A stretch of 64,000 nucleotides of DNA from Mycoplasma sp. 'Moose RK' (GTDB lineage Bacteria > Bacillota_I > Bacilli_A > Mycoplasmatales > Metamycoplasmataceae), in assembly GCF_015708155.1 (NCBI RefSeq), contig NZ_JADDYD010000001.1, positions 184,001 to 248,000 of the forward strand, given 5' to 3'. Below, piece after piece: positions 12,487-22,784 of this stretch. The position numbers were made by a program, and so were the translations under genes. The notes under the pieces were generated by a model, which saw only the letters and a program-made list of their open reading frames with translations, was not told the DNA's origin and did not search any database. Every line of letters starts with the position of its first letter. Position 1 is the stretch's first letter.

Positions 12487-12527
12487 AAGTGGAAAATTCT
12501 CTCTGAAAGTTTCAAAAATTTCCACTT
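12487..12527. repeat. Inverted repeat in the dnaJ leader
   Basis: AAGTGGAAA and TTTCCACTT lie 23 nt apart, 28-68 nt before the dnaJ ATG. It takes the place where dnaK and clpB have CIRCE, but the sequence is different. The right half resembles the dispersed TTTTTCCACTTTTT motif seen in other gaps. It could be an operator, a leader hairpin, or a remnant of that repeat. Confidence 0.5.
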
Positions 12528-12554
12528 TCATAAAAAAGAAAGGAGTGTTTAATC

Positions 12555-13682
12555 ATGGCAAAAAAAGACTTTTATCAAGTTTTAGGAATCACAAAATCAG
12601 CAACTTTAGCAGAAATCAAAAAAGCTTATCGTAGTTTAGTTAACATTTATCATCCTGACAGAAATACGCAAAAAACACCTGCAGAGCAGAAAGCAGCTGA
12701 AGAAAAATTCAAGGAAATTCAGGAGGCCTACGAAGTCCTTTCTGATGAAAACAAACGAAATCAATACGATAATTTTGGTCATCAAGCTTTTGATCAGCAA
12801 GCAGGTAACGGTTTTTCTGGTTTTGATTTTGCAGATATTTTTTCAACCTTCACATCCGGATTTGGTTCAAATTTTGGTTTTAGATCCTCGCGATCTGAAA
12901 GACAAAATCGACCCCAAAAAGGCGATGATCTCCAAGGCTCAATCTATATTAATTTTATTGATTCGATTTTGGGAAAAGAAATTTCCCAAAAATTAACAAA
13001 ATATTCTCAATGTGATTCCTGTAATGGTAGTGGCGCAAATTCTGATGCTGACATTAAAGTTTGCCAGAATTGTCAGGGTTCTGGAATGCAAATTGAGACA
13101 ATTAGCATTCCAGGTTTTGGGCGCGTTCAAAATCAAGGAACTTGTCGAAGCTGTTCAGGTGTAGGAAAAATTGTCACCAAAAACTGTAAAAAATGTCGTG
13201 GAAAACAAATAATTGAGACTAAAAAAGAAATAACAATTGAAATTCCTGCGGGAATTCGCGACGGAATGTTTGTTCGCGTTGTTGGCTACGGTGGTCCTGG
13301 TCACAAAGGTGGTCCGTCTGGCGACTTGCATCTTGAAATTAAAGTCCATGATCACAAGCATTTTACTCGTGCTGGAAATGATATTCACATTAATTTGCCA
13401 GTTTCAGTTATTGATATTATCAATGAAAATACAGTTGATGTTCCAAGTCCAACCGGTATGAAAAAAATTCGTCTTTATAGCCATTATAAATCAGGTCAAA
13501 TTATCACTGTCACTAATGCTGGCTCACCTAACCCAACAAATTCAAAAATTGTTGGTGACCTAAAAGTTCACCTAATTTTTTATGTGCCTGAGTTCAATCA
13601 GCGTCAAAAAAGTGAATTAAATCAAGTTTTTAGTCAAATTAATGATAAAGAAAAAAGTAAATGGTTGAAAGATTTTTATTAA
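12555..13682 (+). CDS. dnaJ: Chaperone protein DnaJ (type I Hsp40)
   Basis: 375-aa cochaperone that delivers substrates to DnaK and stimulates its ATPase. The J domain (residues 1-70) carries the HPD motif in IYHPDRN. A Gly/Phe-rich region (about 75-120, with FSGFDFADIFSTFTSGFGSN) follows. The zinc-finger domain has four repeats: CDSCNGSG, CQNCQGSG, CRSCSGVG and CKKCRGKQ. Two C-terminal beta domains complete the type I architecture. A good AAAGGAGTG Shine-Dalgarno precedes the ATG. No CIRCE is present, so its control differs from dnaK and clpB. A hairpin terminator follows. Confidence 0.97.
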   Translation: MAKKDFYQVLGITKSATLAEIKKAYRSLVNIYHPDRNTQKTPAEQKAAEEKFKEIQEAYEVLSDENKRNQYDNFGHQAFDQQAGNGFSGFDFADIFSTFTSGFGSNFGFRSSRSERQNRPQKGDDLQGSIYINFIDSILGKEISQKLTKYSQCDSCNGSGANSDADIKVCQNCQGSGMQIETISIPGFGRVQNQGTCRSCSGVGKIVTKNCKKCRGKQIIETKKEITIEIPAGIRDGMFVRVVGYGGPGHKGGPSGDLHLEIKVHDHKHFTRAGNDIHINLPVSVIDIINENTVDVPSPTGMKKIRLYSHYKSGQIITVTNAGSPNPTNSKIVGDLKVHLIFYVPEFNQRQKSELNQVFSQINDKEKSKWLKDFY

Positions 13683-13704
13683 TTATTTAATTTTTTTGAG
13701 AAGC

Positions 13705-13732
13705 AAACCTCCTTTTTCAAGGAGGTTTTTTA
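13705..13732 (+). terminator. Terminator after dnaJ
   Basis: AAACCTCC/GGAGGTTT stem with an 8-nt loop followed by a T run, 22 nt after the dnaJ stop. Confidence 0.85.
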
Positions 13733-14229
13733 ATTAAAAAGTTATTTAATTCTTTTTATCTAAAATAATATGAAAAATATGAAATTTTGTGTGAAAAATC
13801 AATTGATTTTTCCTAAATTTTTCCACTTTTTTAACCCAAAAAAATCCCTATTTTTCAGAACTTTTTAAGATTCTCATTTATTAAGAGTTTTAGCTTAGAA
13901 AATGAAAAATTTACTTGAAAGTATGTGTCATATGACACTATTTTTCTTAAATTTTTTTTATTTCTTTAGTTAAAACTGGTTATTTTTAAAAATATCTCTT
14001 AAATTCAACGTTTTTAAAATTTAAATAAAATTTTTAATTTAAAAAGATTCTGTAAAGCATTAGATAATTTTGAATTTTTCAAAAATTCTTTCAAGAAATA
14101 ATCAAGAATTATTGCTGTTTTCACTAATTTGTATTTTTGCAAAAATGTGTTAAAATATAGAAAAAATTTTTATTGTTTTTTAATAAGTTTACCAATTTTT
14201 AAAAAACAAAGTTTTCGGAATTTAAATAA
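13733..14229. other. AT-rich intergenic region with dispersed motif
   Basis: About 500 nt without a credible gene. It holds a full copy of the motif TTTTTCCTAAATTTTTCCAC at 13807-13831, preceded by ATGAAAAATATGAAATTTTG and followed by TTTTAGCTTAGAAAATG. Both flanks have look-alikes in the gap at 63.3-63.6 kb. A weak palindrome GTGTCATATGACAC lies near 13925. A TTAAAATATAG-like -10 near 14150 may serve cmk. Confidence 0.55.
13807..13831 (+). repeat. Dispersed intergenic motif, copy 1
   Basis: A TTTTTCCTAAATTTTTCCAC core followed by a T run. Close copies lie at 40765, 63383 and 63604, and a shorter one at 25561, all between genes. Confidence 0.6.
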
Positions 14230-14901
14230 ATGTCACTAAAAAAAATTAATATTGCAATTGATGGGCCTTCTGGTGTTGGAAAGTCAAGTATTGCAAAAAA
14301 AATTGCACTTAATTTTAATTATTTATACGTAAATACAGGTTCATTATACCGGGCAATTGCGCTTTTTTGTCTTAAACATAAAATTAGCGCAAAAAATGAG
14401 AGAAAAATCGTGCAAAATTTGCCATCTGATGCTTTAATTCTTGACTCAAGCGGTAATGTTTGACTTGAAAATCAAGATGTTTCAGATTTTCTTCGTGATG
14501 ATTTAATTTCAAAAAATGCTGCAATTATTGCGCAATTTCCACAAGTTCGCGCTATTGTGACTAAGATTTTACAAAATTTTCAAAAAAGCAACTCAGGAAT
14601 TATAATGGAAGGTCGCGACACCACTTACAACATTATGCCTGATGCTAATTTGAAGATTTTTTTGTGAGCTGATGCAACAACAAGAGCAAAAAGGCGTCTA
14701 AAACAAAATTTATCCTTAAATTTAGAGACTGATTTTGCTATTATTCTTAAAGAAATTGAGCATCGCGATTTTTTGGATATGAATAGAAAAACAAATCCAC
14801 TTCAAAAAACCGTCGATTCAGTTTTTATTGATAGCACAAATTTTAGTGAAGACGAAATTGTTGCACAAATTGCGAAAATAGTTGCTTGCAAAACTCAATA
14901 A
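14230..14901 (+). CDS. cmk: Cytidylate kinase
   Basis: Phosphorylates CMP and dCMP with ATP; 223 aa. The P-loop is [15 protein letters not shown] near the N-terminus. [14 protein letters not shown] matches the CMP-binding Thr-Gly-X-X-Tyr-Arg segment, [20 protein letters not shown] the second nucleotide motif, and the lid region is rich in Arg and Lys ([14 protein letters not shown]). Trp codons are TGA. der follows 43 nt downstream, matching the common cmk-der pairing in Firmicutes, so the two are probably cotranscribed. Confidence 0.95.
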
Positions 14902-14944
14902 TTATTTCTTTAGAAATTTTTTTCAGAAAGTCAAAAAATTGCCT

Positions 14945-16252
14945 ATGAAAAATTTAGTTGCCCTTGTTGGAAAACCAAATGTCGGAAAATCAACGCTTTT
15001 TAACCGAATAGTTGGTAAAAAAATTTCAATAACTGATGAAATTCCAGGGGTAACTCGCGACCGAATCTATCAAAATACAACCTGAAATCAACACGATTTT
15101 GTTGTGATTGATACTGGTGGAATCGAAGTTGAAGCAAAGAATTTTCAGAATTTAATCCAAATTCAGGTGCAAATTGCAATCCAGGAGGCTCAAGTTCTAA
15201 TTTGGGTTCTTGATGGTAAAAGTTCGCTTGATTCCGATGACTATTTTGTTTGAAATCTGCTTTTAAAATCACAAAAAAAAATTATTTTAGTTGCAAATAA
15301 ACTTGAAAATAATCAGGATTTTGATACAAGCATTTATGAATTAGGTTTTGAAAAAATTTTTCCAATTTCCTCACTTCATGGCCATGGAATCGGTGATCTT
15401 TTGGATTCAGTTGTTGAAAATTTTCCTGAAAATGAGACTAAATTACAAGAATTTTTCAAATTAGCAATTATCGGTAGACCAAATGCTGGAAAATCAAGCC
15501 TTTTAAATAAGCTTGTTGGCGAAAACAGGTCAATAATTTCCGATATTCCCGGAACAACAAGAGATTCAATTTCGGGTTTTTGAAAAATAAATTCAGAAAT
15601 TTTTGAAATTATTGATACAGCAGGGATTCGAAGAAAATCAAAATTGATTGAATCTGTTGATTTCTATGCGCTTTTACGTGCTTTTCGCTCGCTTAGTGAT
15701 GCTGATTTATCGCTGATTTTACTTGATGCAACTCAGGATTTTCATCATTTTGATCAGAGAATTGCTGGCTTTGCAACTGAGAGAACCAAACCGATAATTT
15801 TGGTGATTAATAAGTGAGATTTAGTTCAAAAAAACACTACTACTCAGCAAGAATTTGTTAAAAAAGTGCGCCAAAATTTTAAATTTTTGGACTGAGCGCC
15901 AATTGTTTTTATTTCAGCTAAAACTGGTGAAAAAATTCACAAGTTAGCTGAAACTATTTTGGAAGTTAAAAAAAATTTAACAAAAAAAATTTCAACTAAT
16001 TCATTGAATCAATTTTTAATGGAAATTCAAATGATTCAACCTCATCCAAATGTTAATGGCAAAAAAATTAGCTTTAATTTTGTTAGTCAAATTAATGCTC
16101 GAATTCCAAGTTTTGTTTTTTTTGTTACTGATAGAAATTTAGTTCATTTTTCTTACCAGCGCTATATTGAAAATCAAATTCGCAAATATTTTGATTTTTT
16201 TGGTTGTCCAATTAAAATTATTTATAAAAATGTTGCAAAAATGGTAAAATAA
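14945..16252 (+). CDS. der: Ribosome-assembly GTPase Der (EngA)
   Basis: Double-GTPase of 435 aa that acts in 50S ribosome assembly. Two tandem G domains are visible, with G1 motifs GKPNVGKST (residue about 9) and GRPNAGKSS (about 180), G3 motifs DTGG and DTAG, and NKxD-type motifs ANKLEN (weak, in G domain 1) and INKWDL (G domain 2). A KH-like C-terminal domain follows. The Asp of the first NKxD is replaced, which may change guanine recognition in the first domain. The start is the ATG at 14945; a TTG at 14882 in the same frame would overlap cmk and lacks family support. The HU gene follows 41 nt later. Confidence 0.96.
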
Positions 16253-16293
16253 AGTAAAATTTATTAAATCATCGCAAATCAAAGGAGTTCATT

Positions 16294-16566
16294 ATGAACA
16301 AAAAAGAGCTATTAGAGCGAATTTCTAAAGAAACTAAATTGCAAACAAAACAAGTTGACCAAGTTTTGAATGAATTTGTTAAAGTAATAACTGAAGTTGT
16401 GAAAAGTCAAGACAAATTGGTTATTAATTCTTTTGGAACCTTTCAAGGTGTTTTCAAACCTTCTTCAACTTCATTTAATCCACTTACAAAAAGTCAAATT
16501 ACTGTAAAAGAAAAAACAATTGTTAAGTTTAAACCTTCAAAAGTTTTCAAAGACACAGTTGCTTAA
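16294..16566 (+). CDS. hup: HU-family DNA-binding protein
   Basis: Nucleoid protein of 90 aa that bends DNA as a dimer. The helical N-terminus (MNKKELLERISKETKL) and the INSFGTF turn before the beta-ribbon arm are clear. The arm is divergent: the usual GRNP tip is replaced by SFNPLTKSQ, and KFKPSKVFKDTV closes the fold. An AAAGGAG lies 8 nt upstream of the ATG. It may be a housekeeping HU or a paralog. A small membrane-protein gene starts 12 nt downstream. Confidence 0.9.
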   Translation: MNKKELLERISKETKLQTKQVDQVLNEFVKVITEVVKSQDKLVINSFGTFQGVFKPSSTSFNPLTKSQITVKEKTIVKFKPSKVFKDTVA

Positions 16567-16578
16567 AAAATAGTACAA

Positions 16579-16809
16579 ATGTTCAAAAAGAAACAAAAAA
16601 CACCGAAACCAAAGTACAAGTTCGCTAGTGAAGTTGTTTATGGCAATGTTGTTTTGCAAAAATTAAAAGAAATAAAACAAGTAAAAAGATTTACTTTTTT
16701 CTTTTTACTTGTTACGATTATTGTTGGCCTTGCTCTTGGCCTTGTTTTCCTTGTATTATATTTTGCTGGAAATGGGCAAAATATACAAGAAATAATTAGT
16801 CGCAATTAA
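16579..16809 (+). CDS. Small single-helix membrane protein, unknown function
   Basis: 76 aa, not recognised. A Lys-rich cytoplasmic N-terminus (residues 1-38) precedes one hydrophobic helix (about 40-66, FFFLLVTIIVGLALGLVFLV) and a short tail. It is squeezed between HU (12 nt) and lepA (3 nt), so the three are read as one unit. Its position before lepA, which acts in translation at membranes, may or may not be meaningful. Confidence 0.75.
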   Translation: MFKKKQKTPKPKYKFASEVVYGNVVLQKLKEIKQVKRFTFFFLLVTIIVGLALGLVFLVLYFAGNGQNIQEIISRN

Positions 16810-16812
16810 TAA

Positions 16813-18609
16813 ATGGATAGCACCAAAATTCGAAATTTTGCAATCATTGCCCACATTGATCATGGAAAATCGACTTTAGCAGATCGGATCCTTGAATTTA
16901 CAAACACAGTTTCAAAAAGAGATTTGAAACAACAGCATCTTGACTCAATGGATCTTGAAAAAGAACGTGGAATTACAATTAAATTAAATGCGGTACAAAT
17001 CCGCTATAATTCTTTTGTTTTTCACTTAATTGATACACCCGGTCACGTTGATTTCACCTATGAGGTTTCACGCTCATTGGCTGCAACTGAAGGTGCTTTA
17101 CTTTTAATTGATGCAAGTCAAGGAATTCAGGCGCAAACTTTAGCGAATGTTTATTTAGCGCTTGAAAATAATTTGGCAATAATTCCAATTATCAATAAAA
17201 TCGATTTGCCCTCTGCAAATGTTGATGCAGTTAAAAAAGAAATCGAAAATACAATCGGTATTTCAGCACAAGATGCAATTTTGATTTCAGCTAAAAACGG
17301 AACCGGAATTCAAGAAGTTTTAAACGCAATTGTAAAATTAATTCCACCACCACAACAATCTAGTAAAAAAGATGCCTTGAAAGCGCTTGTTTTTGATTCC
17401 TATTTTGACATTTATCGCGGTGTGATAATTTTTATAAGAATTGTTACAGGTCAAATTTGTGTTTCTGATTCTTTCAAGTTTATGGCAAATGAGTTGAAAT
17501 TTCATGTTACTGAATTAGGAATCTCTAATCCAAATCAGACTAAAAAAGAGTGTCTTTTTGCTGGTGAAGTTGGCTGACTAGCCGCTGCAATTCGTAATGC
17601 AAAAGATGTAAATGTTGGTGACACAATTACTTTAGTTGAAAATCCAGCACTGGAACCACTTCCAGGTTACAAAAAAATGGCGCCTGTGATGTACACGGGT
17701 TTTTATCCTGTTGATTCTCAACAGTTCAATCTTTTGAAAGATTCGCTTGAGAAAATATCTCTTTCAGACTCTTCAATAATTTATGAACCTGAGTCCTCAA
17801 AAGCGCTTGGAACTGGATTTCGCATTGGATTTCTGGGTCTTTTGCACATGGAAATTCTCCAGGAAAGGCTCGAGCGAGAATTTAATTTAGCAATAATTGC
17901 AACAGCTCCTTCAGTTGAATTTGAAATTAAAAGAACGAATAATCAAATTGAAAGAATTTCAAATCCAACCCTTTTTCCAGAACCAAATTTAATTAGCGAG
18001 ATTAAAGAACCTTTTATTTTGGCAAAAATTTTTTTGCCTGAAGAGTTTTTAGGTGCAATCATGGGACTTTGTCAAGATAGACGCGGAGTTTATGTTGATC
18101 TTGAATATATTGATGATTTTCGGCGTCGCTTAATTTATAAACTGCCACTTTCAGAGGTGATTTTTGACTTTTTTGATCGCCTAAAATCACTTTCAAAAGG
18201 ATATGCGTCCTTTGAATATGAGGTAATTGATTATCAAATTTCAAAACTTGTTAAATTAGACATTCTTTTAAATGGTCAAAAAATTGATGCACTTTCAATG
18301 ATTGTGCACAAAGATTTTGTTTATCCAAGAGCAAAAGAATTAACACAAAAATTAAAAAATATCATTCCCCGACACTCTTTTGAGGTTCCAGTTCAAGCTG
18401 TGGTTGGTTCAAAAGTTGTTGCCCGAGAAACAATTAAGGCCTATCGCAAGGATGTAACCGCAAAATTATATGGTGGCGATGTCACAAGAAGAAAAAAATT
18501 GCTTGAAAAACAAAAAGCTGGGAAAAAACGAATGAAATCATTCGGTGTTGTTGAGGTTCCCCAGGAAGCTTTTTTAGCAATTTTAAAAACAAATTTAAAT
18601 GAAAAATAA
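16813..18609 (+). CDS. lepA: Elongation factor 4 (LepA)
   Basis: Ribosome-associated GTPase of 598 aa. G domain motifs are [19 protein letters not shown] (G1), [10 protein letters not shown] (switch I), DTPGHVDF (G3) and INKIDLPSA (G4). EF-G-like domains follow, and the LepA-specific C-terminal domain ends with [20 protein letters not shown] and RMKSFG. The length is normal. It overlaps the next gene by one base (TAATG), indicating translational coupling. Confidence 0.97.
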
Positions 18610-19628
18610 TGTATAATTATTTAGCGGGAATTTTTATTGATTTTTCCCAATTTTTTAGAATTATTATGAGACATAACAGACCCAATTTACGCCAACAAAA
18701 ATACCCAAATAGACCGAATAATCGTGATTCTTCTCGTTATCCAGTAGGTCAACGTCGACAAAATTATTATCAAAATCAACAAGACTATCAATATGAAGAT
18801 TTTGGTGATGACTTTTACGAAAATGATCCAAAATACAGAACTGATTATCACAATTCGCCACGATATTATCAAGATCAACTTACTCAGGAAAATTTCCATG
18901 AGAAAATGGAACAAAAATGGATTCAGGATGAATCCAATACTTTTATTTCCAGAGAAGTTCGGAAAATTTTTGGGCTTGAATTAATATTTTTACCAATAAA
19001 AGCAGTTTTTTGGTTTTGCTTAATTCTTGCAGTTGCAATTGTTTCCGTTCTTTGACAACAACAACAAATTCCGCAGTGAACTTATCGCACTGATTATTTG
19101 CCCCTACTTGTAATTCCAGGCATAATTTGCGCAATTTTGTTATTTTTATTTGTAAGAACACTTTTAGATTACAACGCAGTCAAAAAATCTGTTGCCTATT
19201 TTCGCTCACAATTAAAAAACAATTCAAACCGGCTTGAAATGCCACCAATGATTTTGTGGCTTGTAAAAAAAGTCAATTTAAAAGAAGTGAATGCAATTTG
19301 ATTAAGTATTTTTACTTTTCTTTTAACAACGATTATGGGCATAAATTATTGATTGATGATCAAATATTTACCTTCAAATAATATCCAGAATTCAGTTGAA
19401 TATATCACTGGAATGGTCGTTTCAGGTGTGTTTTTTATAACAATGTTGTTCTATGATCTCATGTTACGAAGAAGACTGTCCAACATTGAAGCAATTTTTG
19501 GACATGTTTATCATAAACATATTGATATCAGCCGAATTCGTTTTCGTCGCCATTTAGTTTGAGCATTTTTTACAATAATCGTTTTCTTTATTTTGCGAAG
19601 AGTGGGTAGAAATCGAAAATTAATTTAA
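18609..19628 (+). CDS. Multi-pass membrane protein with Tyr/Asn/Gln-rich cytoplasmic head
   Basis: 339 aa, not recognised. The first ~115 residues are hydrophilic and rich in Asn, Gln, Arg, Tyr and Asp (RQQKYPNRPNNRDSSRYPV). Four hydrophobic helices follow: about 128-148, 163-182, 235-255 and 270-292, with a fifth near 320-332. The body resembles a family of uncharacterised mycoplasma membrane proteins, but no function can be assigned. The start is the ATG that shares one base with the lepA stop; an internal ATG at 18666 would give MRHNRPNLR and is an alternative. It ends 30 nt before the convergent TsaC-like gene. Confidence 0.8.
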
Positions 19629-19658
19629 TTTTTTTAAAAATATAAATCAAAAAAATAA

Positions 19659-20513
19659 TTATCTAATTCAATTTTTGCCTTCAATATCAAAAATTTTTGA
19701 TGCTGTTCCTGAACCTGATTTGAAATTATAAGTTTTTGTGATTTGTCAAAATTTTATTTGTGCCTGTTGAAAATTAAGTGGATTTTCACCAGAAAAATTA
19801 GCACTTGAAACAAAGGCTGGTCCTTCTTTTTTCAAAAGTTGTTGCAATTTAGCTAGATTTGGAATTCTAAAAGATTTGGATTCAATAATTAATGTTACTG
19901 CACCTGGTCAGAAATTTTTACTTATTTGCTTTAAAATTTGGTAATTTTTTGGCAAAATTATTGATTTAGCTTGTCTTAAGTCACCAATTAAAGTCACAAT
20001 TTTCTTCTCTTTTGGTCTTTTTTTAATTTCAAAAATTAATTCAATATCAAGATTATTGTAAAAACAACCAATTCCAACAATGGTATCTGTCGTTGTTAAA
20101 AATAATTTAGAAAATTTTTGAATTTCAAGACTAAAATTCTGAAAACCCTTGCTAAATTCTGCTTCAAAATTAGCATTTTTTTCAACAAAAATTATTATTT
20201 CACAATTTTTTCTCCAAAATAAAATTTTTGAACCATTTTTAAATTCTAGATGACAAATTTTGTTTTCGCCAATTTTTTTTTTGGAAAAAAATTGATTTTT
20301 ACTGATCAAATTTTGATCTAAAAGCCAAAACTGAAAATTTTCAAAAAGGAAAATTTTCAGTTTACCAACAAAAACAAAATTAAGATTTTTTTTTGTTGGT
20401 AAAAAATTTGTTCTAAATGGGATTTTCACTTTTGTAATTCTGTTAGTTTTTTCATTGAAAAAACACAGAATTTTACTTTTTTCTAGGAAAATTATGTCAA
20501 GATTTTTTTTCAT
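19659..20513 (-). CDS. TsaC/YrdC-domain protein with N-terminal extension
   Basis: 284 aa. The C-terminal half (from about residue 137) is a YrdC domain, which makes threonylcarbamoyl-AMP for the t6A37 modification of tRNA: LTTTDTIVGIG, the KKRP basic motif, a segment with PGAVTLII, and SSANFSGENP. The first ~135 residues (MKKNLDIIFLEKSKILCFFN onwards) precede this domain, are Phe/Lys/Ile-rich, and have no counterpart in the usual ~190-aa TsaC. They may be a divergent extra domain. The Sua5 extension would be at the C-terminus, so this is not Sua5. uvrB ends 62 nt upstream on the same strand. Confidence 0.85.
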
Positions 20514-20574
20514 ACTTAGTTTTAATTTTAAATTTAAAAATTTTAATGCTTTTTTCTTTTAAAAAAACAAGAAA

Positions 20575-22548
20575 TTAAGCAATTTTTTGCATAATTTCAG
20601 TTATTAAATCCCTAATTCTACTTGCCTCTTTAAAACGATTTTCTGAAGAAGCAATTTTCATTTCCTTTTTCAACATTTCAATATATTTTTCTATTTCTTC
20701 CTTATTTATTTCACTCTTCTTGAGAATTTTACCGATATTTAGGGAATTTGGATTGATACTTTCCGGAATAGGTTTAATAATTGTTTTCGGCGTAATTTGG
20801 TATTTTTGATTATGTTCCATTTGGATTTGGCGTTTTTTTTGATTATCAGTCATTACTTTGGTGATTGTTTCGTTGATAGTTTCAGCAAAAAGAATGACTT
20901 TTCCATGATCATTACGGGCGGCGCGCCCAATAATTTGGATTAGTGATGTTCTTGAACGCAAAAAAGAACTCAAATCTGCCTCTAAAACAAGAATAAGTGA
21001 AACCTCGGGAATGTCAACGCCTTCACGTAGCAAATTAATGCCAACAATTGCATCATAAATGCCTTTACGAAGCTTAATTATAACTTCTTCGCGTTCAAAA
21101 GTTGTCATTTCTGAGTGCAAATAATAAACTTTTTGTCGTTTTTCTTCTTGCAAATACTTGCTAATTTCTTCAGCAAGTCTTTTTGTAGTTGTCAAAATGA
21201 GACTTCGTTCATTTTTTGCTTTTTGATCTTGTAAAAAATGGTAAATTTTCTCCATCTGATTTTCAGTTGATTCAATGAAAATTTCAGGATCCAAAAGCCC
21301 TGTTGGCCGAATGATTTGCGAAATAACCTCACCATTTGTAAGACCTAATTCATATTCTGCCGGGGTTGCTGAAACATAAATTTTTGCTTGCTGATAATTT
21401 TCAAATTCAGCAAATTTCAGTGGTCGATTATCAAGTGCTGAAGGCAAGCGATAGCCATAATTCACTAAAGTTTCCTTGCGATTACGGTCAGCCTTGTACA
21501 TTCCGTGAATTTGATGCAACATAATATGTGATTCATCAATGAAAATAAGGCCATTTTCAGGTAAATAATCAAGTAAGCAAAAGGGTTTTTCACCTTTTTT
21601 TCGCCCATCAATATGACGGGCATAATTTTCAATTCCTGAGCAAATTCCAAATTCACTAAGTGAATCAATATCGTTGTTTACACGGTCTTTTAGCCGCTGC
21701 TTTTCAACTAATTTTTCGTTTTTTTCGAAAAATTCTAATTGTTCATTTAATTCAATCTCAATTGTTTTAATTGCATTGTCAATAATGTCCTTTTTGACAC
21801 TATAAGCAGTTGCAGGGTAAACTGTAAAAGCATTGTAATTCCGGATTATTTTTTTAGAAATTGGGTGAATTGTTGTAATTTTTTCAATCGTGTTGCCAAA
21901 AAATTCAACACGAATATTAAAATTATCATTTCAACCTGGTGAAATTTCCAAAACATCACCTTTCAAGGAAAAGCAACCTGGTTTTTGATCAACTTGATTA
22001 TTTTCATACTTGATTCGAACAAGTTTTGTTGTCAAATCTCTTGGTTTAATTTCTTGATTTACTTCAAGATTCAAAAAATTTGACTTATATTCCAATGGAT
22101 TTAAAGTACCGTAAATTGCAGCAACTGATGCTACAACAATCGTGTCATTCCGCATTGCAAGGGCGTTTAGAGCTGACATGCGCATTGTTTCAAGATCAAG
22201 ATTAGTTTTACTTGTTTTTTCAAGATAAATATCTTTACTTGGCGAATAAAATTCTGGGCGGTAAAAATCAAAATAGGAAACATAAAATTCAACTCGATTT
22301 TCCGGAAAAAATTCTTTAAATTCGCTATATAATTGCGAAGCAAGTGTTTTGTTGTGTGACAAAACAATCACTGGGCGATTAAAATGTGCAATCACATTTG
22401 CCATTGTAAAGGTTTTTCCAGAACCTGTAACTCCCATTAAAATTTGGGACTTTTTTCCAGATTCAACCCCTTTTATTAACTCATTTATTGCCTTTGGCTG
22501 ATCACCACTTGGTTGATAATTGGCGTTTAATTTGAATTTTTTTACCAT
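20575..22548 (-). CDS. uvrB: UvrABC system protein B
   Basis: DNA damage-verification helicase of nucleotide excision repair, 657 aa. Walker A is [14 protein letters not shown], and the beta-hairpin region is [18 protein letters not shown]. The DEAD-like motif is [12 protein letters not shown], motif [18 protein letters not shown], and motif [13 protein letters not shown]-terminal UVR domain ([20 protein letters not shown]) binds UvrC. The start ATG at 22548 is followed by the usual NYQPSGDQP. Several Trp codons are TGA. It reads away from the divergent lipoprotein gene. Confidence 0.97.
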
Positions 22549-22784
22549 TTTTTACAAAAGATTACTAATTTTTTAGACTGTTAAAAAAATTTTAACACAA
22601 AGATTTTTTAACATTAAAAATAAGGTACAATTTTTTCAATTAGAGGATTTCAAATATTTTAGAAAAAAAGGTTTAAAAAATTAGTAAAAAATGCCAATTT
22701 TTACTAATTTTTCCCGTTTACTTTATTAATATTTATGATTTTAATTTATAATTTAAACATATTTTAAAAGGTTTTAATTGAATT

